Origin: Cyanobacteriota bacterium
Lineage (GTDB): Bacteria; Cyanobacteriota; Vampirovibrionia; Vampirovibrionales; Vampirovibrionaceae
Reading direction: 5' to 3'
DNA length: 64,000 bases
NCBI GenBank assembly: GCA_019751815.1
Contig: JAIEMW010000005.1
Coordinates: 91,297 to 155,296, forward strand
Position numbers and translations under genes: made by a program. Shown here in pieces: positions 61,485 through 64,000 of the stretch (positions are counted from its first letter, which is position 1; each line of letters opens with the position of its first letter). Under the pieces are notes generated by a model, which saw nothing but the letters and a program-made list of their open reading frames with translations, made no database searches and had not been told where the DNA came from.

Positions 61485-62195
61485 TTAGCATACGCGAGGG
61501 GGGGGTGGGCACCAGGCATTGTTATCGTATTGGACGTTGAAATTCCCTTGCGCGTTGACACGGTTGTTGAGTGCCGCGTTGTAATAACTCCAAGAGTTAT
61601 CAGCCGAGTTATAGTTTTTCGACCAATCCCAGCTGTTGCCAGCCAGGCTCAAGGTGTTGCTACCACCAGCGTCTTTAATATTGACGGTATTATTCGCACC
61701 TGTTACGCGGTAGTAGTCGTTACCGTAGCCGGCTTTTACGGTGTCTTTGTTGCCGTTGCCACCAATCACAGCCTGGTTATTGCCACTGCCGAGATCAACA
61801 TTGCTGCGGTTGCCACTGCCGGATTGATCAAAGCGATCGTTTCCTGCACCTAAATTAGCGTTGGTTTTGTTGTTGGTGCCACCAGCCAGCAAGCGATCTG
61901 CACCATAACCGGTGTTAATGTTGCTGCTGTTTCTGTTGCCAGAAACGGACACGGTATCAGAACCATTTCCGGTGGTCACATCGGCCCGGTTGCTATTGCC
62001 GGCTAAGCGAATATCTTTACTGCCGTAACCGGTGGCATCAATACGGTCGTTGTTAAATGAACCAGTTCTTGAAACAGTATCATTACCCGATCCGGTGTTG
62101 GTGTAACTGGTATTGCGGTTTCCACCGAGACGAATGTCATCACTTCCAGATCCGGTATTAATCGAATCCCGTCGATTGGATCCATAACGGTTCAC
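61485..62195 (-). pseudogene. Beta-roll-like N/G-repeat protein, 3' part of a split gene
   Basis: A 236-residue frame from GTG with about eight repeats of ~20 residues (G-N-x-N-x-x-x-x-x-T-G-x-G-x-D-x-x), for example GNSNRADVTTGNGSDTVSVS. The C-terminal module (GNSWDWSKN..YYNAALNNRVN..FNVQYDNN) matches that of 62943..64000. An 11-bp tandem duplication at 62185..62206 breaks the frame from the 5' part (62195..62587). Without it one gene of about 366 residues would run through. Such repeats resemble RTX-type surface proteins, but the calcium motif GGXGXDX is only partial. Confidence 0.75.
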
Positions 62196-62206
62196 TAACG
62201 GTTCAC
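62185..62206. repeat. 11-bp tandem duplication that splits the repeat-protein gene
   Basis: TAACGGTTCAC occurs twice without a gap (62185..62195 and 62196..62206). Eleven is not a multiple of three, so the extra copy shifts the frame and creates a stop. The two open frames abut exactly here. Confidence 0.92.
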
Positions 62207-62587
62207 TTGGTCTTGTCCGGCACCGGTATCTAAATAGGCGGTATTGCGGTTGCCACCTAAATAAGCGGTGTCGTTACCATAACCACCATGGAAGTCGACA
62301 CTGTTGTTATACCCGCCTTGGGTGAGGGTGTCTTGTCCAGAGCTTCCGTAGAAGTTGGCAGTGTTGCCTTGACCCCATTGGTGTAAGCTATCGTTGCTGT
62401 AGCCACCAAAAAAGTTTTGGAAACCATTGCTACCACTCTGTTGGAAGGATTGGCCGTATTGAGGGTAGCAAGATTCAGGCCCCCAATTGGTTACACATTG
62501 CCCTGGTTTTTGTTGGCAAAATTGATCTAAGGCATTAAAAAAGTGCTGATACTGGCGGGGATTTGCATAGCAAAATGAATTATACAT
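62195..62587 (-). pseudogene. Beta-roll-like N/G-repeat protein, 5' part of the split gene
   Basis: A 130-residue frame from ATG at 62587 (GGAG lies upstream). A unique N-terminus with Cys and aromatic residues (FCYANPRQYQHFFNALDQFCQQ) leads to Gly/Asn repeats (FGGYSNDSLHQWGQGNTANF). It ends at a TAG created by the 11-bp duplication. Cutting one copy of the duplication would join it to the 3' part in frame at QDQVNRYGSN. No signal peptide is visible. Confidence 0.75.
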
Positions 62588-62942
62588 AGTCACTCTCTCT
62601 CCTCTGTACTCTACTCGTTGCTTACTCTCTACTCTTTAATTAGATTTTTACGTCACACGTCTGTTAAGGTTATTTACCGACTCGTTTTTTCACACTCTTC
62701 TTCTTGAGATTTTTATTTTAAGGACAGCTTAAAATAATACTCAGGGGATTACACACTATCAGGCCACATTCTGTTCTCACGTAGGTAAATAAAAACCGAC
62801 AAAATTAATAAATTGTTTATTTTTTGATAAATGTGAATTAGTTGTTACATCTTCTTTTCCATTTGTCTGGATAAATACCAAAGACAAAACACCCCCATGG
62901 GTATGGAGGTGTTTGATGGGTAAAATACCTATGGATGCTAAA
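62588..62942 (-). other. Intergenic region between the two repeat-protein genes
   Basis: No gene is seen. It is AT-rich. Near the left end are purine-rich repeats (GAGTAGAG-like on the minus strand) before the split gene, which may be the promoter/leader region. Near the right end is a terminator for the gene at 62943. Confidence 0.6.
62887..62914 (-). terminator. Terminator of the N/G-repeat gene
   Basis: A 12-bp stem (AAACACCCCCAT/ATGGAGGTGTTT, one mismatch) with a 4-nt loop, followed on the minus strand by T-rich TGTCTTTGGTATTT. It lies 29 bp after the stop of the gene starting beyond the window end. Confidence 0.75.
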
Positions 62943-64000
62943 TTAACCGCCGTATTGAACGGTCCCTTTGAATCCATTGTTCAACGTAACCACTTCGTTG
63001 TTACGTCGGTTGGTATAGACAGTATTGCCGTTACGCAGGGTGCGCTTGGTCCAGTCAGCTTCAGCACCGTTTAGCTTAACGATGTTGTTGCCTTCTTTGT
63101 CATCAATGGTGACACGATGACCCCGACCAGAAACGGTATAGGTATCGTCTCCAGCGCCGCCTCTGGCAGTAACGGTATTGTTGCTACCAGTTACTTTAAT
63201 GTTGTCATTGCCCGCTCCTGTGTTGATATTGGCGCGGTTATTGTTTCCAGTGACATTGGCGACATCACTACCAGAACCCATTTGGGCGGTAATGTTATTG
63301 CGATTACCAGAAACCTCTAAACGGTTTTGACCGTTTCCGGTGGTGATATTTCCGGTATTGGACTGACCTGAGACGCGAATCACATTGTTGCCGTTACCCG
63401 CAGTACTGGTAAGTCTATTGCTATTTCCAGAAACGGTCAGCGTGTTATTGCCGTCACCGGATTTTTCAGTAATGGTGTTTCGGTTCCCGGCAATGGTCAC
63501 GGCGTCATCGCCACCTTTAGTATCGACGTTGAGGGTGTTACGACTGCCTGCAACGGTTACTTTATCATTGCCGCTGTCGGTTGTGATGCTGTCACGGCGT
63601 CCGTTCTTGGTATAGTTTACGGTTTGATCAGCAGCAGTGGGGACTGGTGCCGGATCGGGTGCTGGAGCAGGTGCTGGATTCGGCGGTACTGGATCGGTGT
63701 TCTGATTCCCGTTGTATCGGCTCAGCAAGTCTAATAGTAAGGATAAGATATCCTGCTGTCCGCCACCCAATAAGGAGGACAGGCCGCCCCCGTTAAAAGG
63801 GTTATTGAACGGACTGTTAAACATCGAGTTGAGATCGAATCCGTTCCCGCCAAATGAGGGGTCGCTGCCGAAGGGGCTGCCGCCAAAGGGAGACTGTTGG
63901 GGCATGCCGAGTCCTGGGAAGCCGCCGCCAAAGGGAGACTGTTGGGGCATGCCGAGTCCTGGGAAGCCGCCGCCAAAGGGAGACTGTTGGGGCATGCCGA
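62943..64000 (-). CDS. Beta-roll-like N/G-repeat protein (5' end outside the window)
   Basis: At least 350 residues; the start lies beyond the right edge. From the N-side: a tandem 15-residue repeat (MPQQSPFGGGFPGLG), a Gly/Asn/Leu-rich part (FDLNSMFNSPFNNPF), a Pro-rich linker (PVPPNPAPAPAPDPAP), then about eight N/G repeats of ~20 residues (GNRNTLNVDTKGGDDAVTIA) and a C-terminal cap (ADWTKRTLRNGNTVYTNRR). It is a paralogue of the split gene. Probably surface or secreted; no signal is visible because the N-terminus is missing. Confidence 0.85.
   Translation of the reverse strand, partial: GMPQQSPFGGGFPGLGMPQQSPFGGGFPGLGMPQQSPFGGSPFGSDPSFGGNGFDLNSMFNSPFNNPFNGGGLSSLLGGGQQDILSLLLDLLSRYNGNQNTDPVPPNPAPAPAPDPAPVPTAADQTVNYTKNGRRDSITTDSGNDKVTVAGSRNTLNVDTKGGDDAVTIAGNRNTITEKSGDGNNTLTVSGNSNRLTSTAGNGNNVIRVSGQSNTGNITTGNGQNRLEVSGNRNNITAQMGSGSDVANVTGNNNRANINTGAGNDNIKVTGSNNTVTARGGAGDDTYTVSGRGHRVTIDDKEGNNIVKLNGAEADWTKRTLRNGNTVYTNRRNNEVVTLNNGFKGTVQYGG
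63901..64000. repeat. 45-bp tandem repeat in the repeat-protein gene
   Basis: Two exact 45-bp units (63901..63945 and 63946..63990) and the first 10 bp of a third are seen; a degenerate fraction precedes them. They encode a 15-residue Pro/Gln/Gly unit. Copy number is likely to vary. The array runs out of the window. Confidence 0.9.

Noticed and set aside
61407..61853. 148-codon plus-strand frame opposite the repeat protein
   Set aside because: Mirror of the low-complexity N/G repeats on the other strand; valine/alanine-rich by codon complement only.
63840..64000. CRISPR-like array
   Set aside because: The repeats are head-to-tail without spacers and code in frame for a 15-residue unit of a protein.

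Overview
The window shows the right-hand ~54.4 kb of an integrated, podovirus-like prophage (1..about 54412, left end outside the window), followed by ~9.6 kb of host chromosome. The host is a diderm bacterium: the window encodes a tripartite RND/TolC efflux pump and several lipoproteins. GC is moderate, near 50 percent by eye. The asparagine/glycine-rich repeat proteins, DUF2339, DUF4013 and MBOAT/SGNH genes on the host side do not fix the phylum. The species cannot be named from this sequence.

Layout. (1) 1..1716: truncated P1B-type metal ATPase and an Lrp-type regulator. (2) 2045..9391, plus strand: early/replication module with a ParB-fold protein, PD-(D/E)XK nuclease, AEP-type primase, family A DNA polymerase, RuvC-like resolvase, two HTH/RHH regulators and small zinc-ribbon proteins. 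(3) 9387..10397: minus-strand mercury-type cassette (MerR with the Hg-binding cysteine triad and a near-canonical mer operator, a small membrane protein, a 12-cysteine thioredoxin-fold protein) lying between two near-identical terminator repeats. (4) 10414..11990, minus: DUF6573, ArdC-type antirestriction and RHH genes. (5) 12089..25628, plus: packaging and virion genes (terminases, portal, scaffold, DUF5309/SU10-type capsid, adaptor, nozzle, internal proteins), with an inverted methyltransferase insert, then MT-A70, DUF1937 and DUF6899 genes. (6) 25615..26509, minus: membrane protein plus a Phd/RelE toxin-antitoxin pair. (7) 26581..38765, mostly plus: a 1651-residue virion protein, two duplicated tail fibres, lysozyme, esterase, phosphoesterase and dNMP kinase, with one inverted Met-rich microprotein gene at 37717..37851. 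(8) 51811 down to 38766, minus: a 13 kb metal efflux operon behind a strong promoter (Cys-rich exported protein, lipoprotein, RND adaptor, RND pump, outer-membrane channel, His-tailed membrane protein, DUF305 protein, lipoprotein, Met-rich microprotein, YHS/HMBD copper ATPase, methyltransferase). (9) 51894..54246: a small gene, an XRE regulator with a perfect palindromic operator, and the tyrosine integrase. (10) 54369..54412: the 3' half of a tRNA gene with a CAT anticodon, read as the attachment site.

Host side: a degenerate nucleotide-cyclase-like gene, an MBOAT O-acyltransferase with its SGNH partner, DUF2339 and DUF4013 membrane proteins, a small HTH protein, and two paralogous beta-roll-like repeat proteins. 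One of these is split by an 11-bp tandem duplication.

Together, the phage genes replicate, package and release a short-tailed virion, while the cargo would give a lysogen copper/silver and mercury handling. A podovirus-like prophage loaded with a full metal-efflux operon is the most striking feature of the window.
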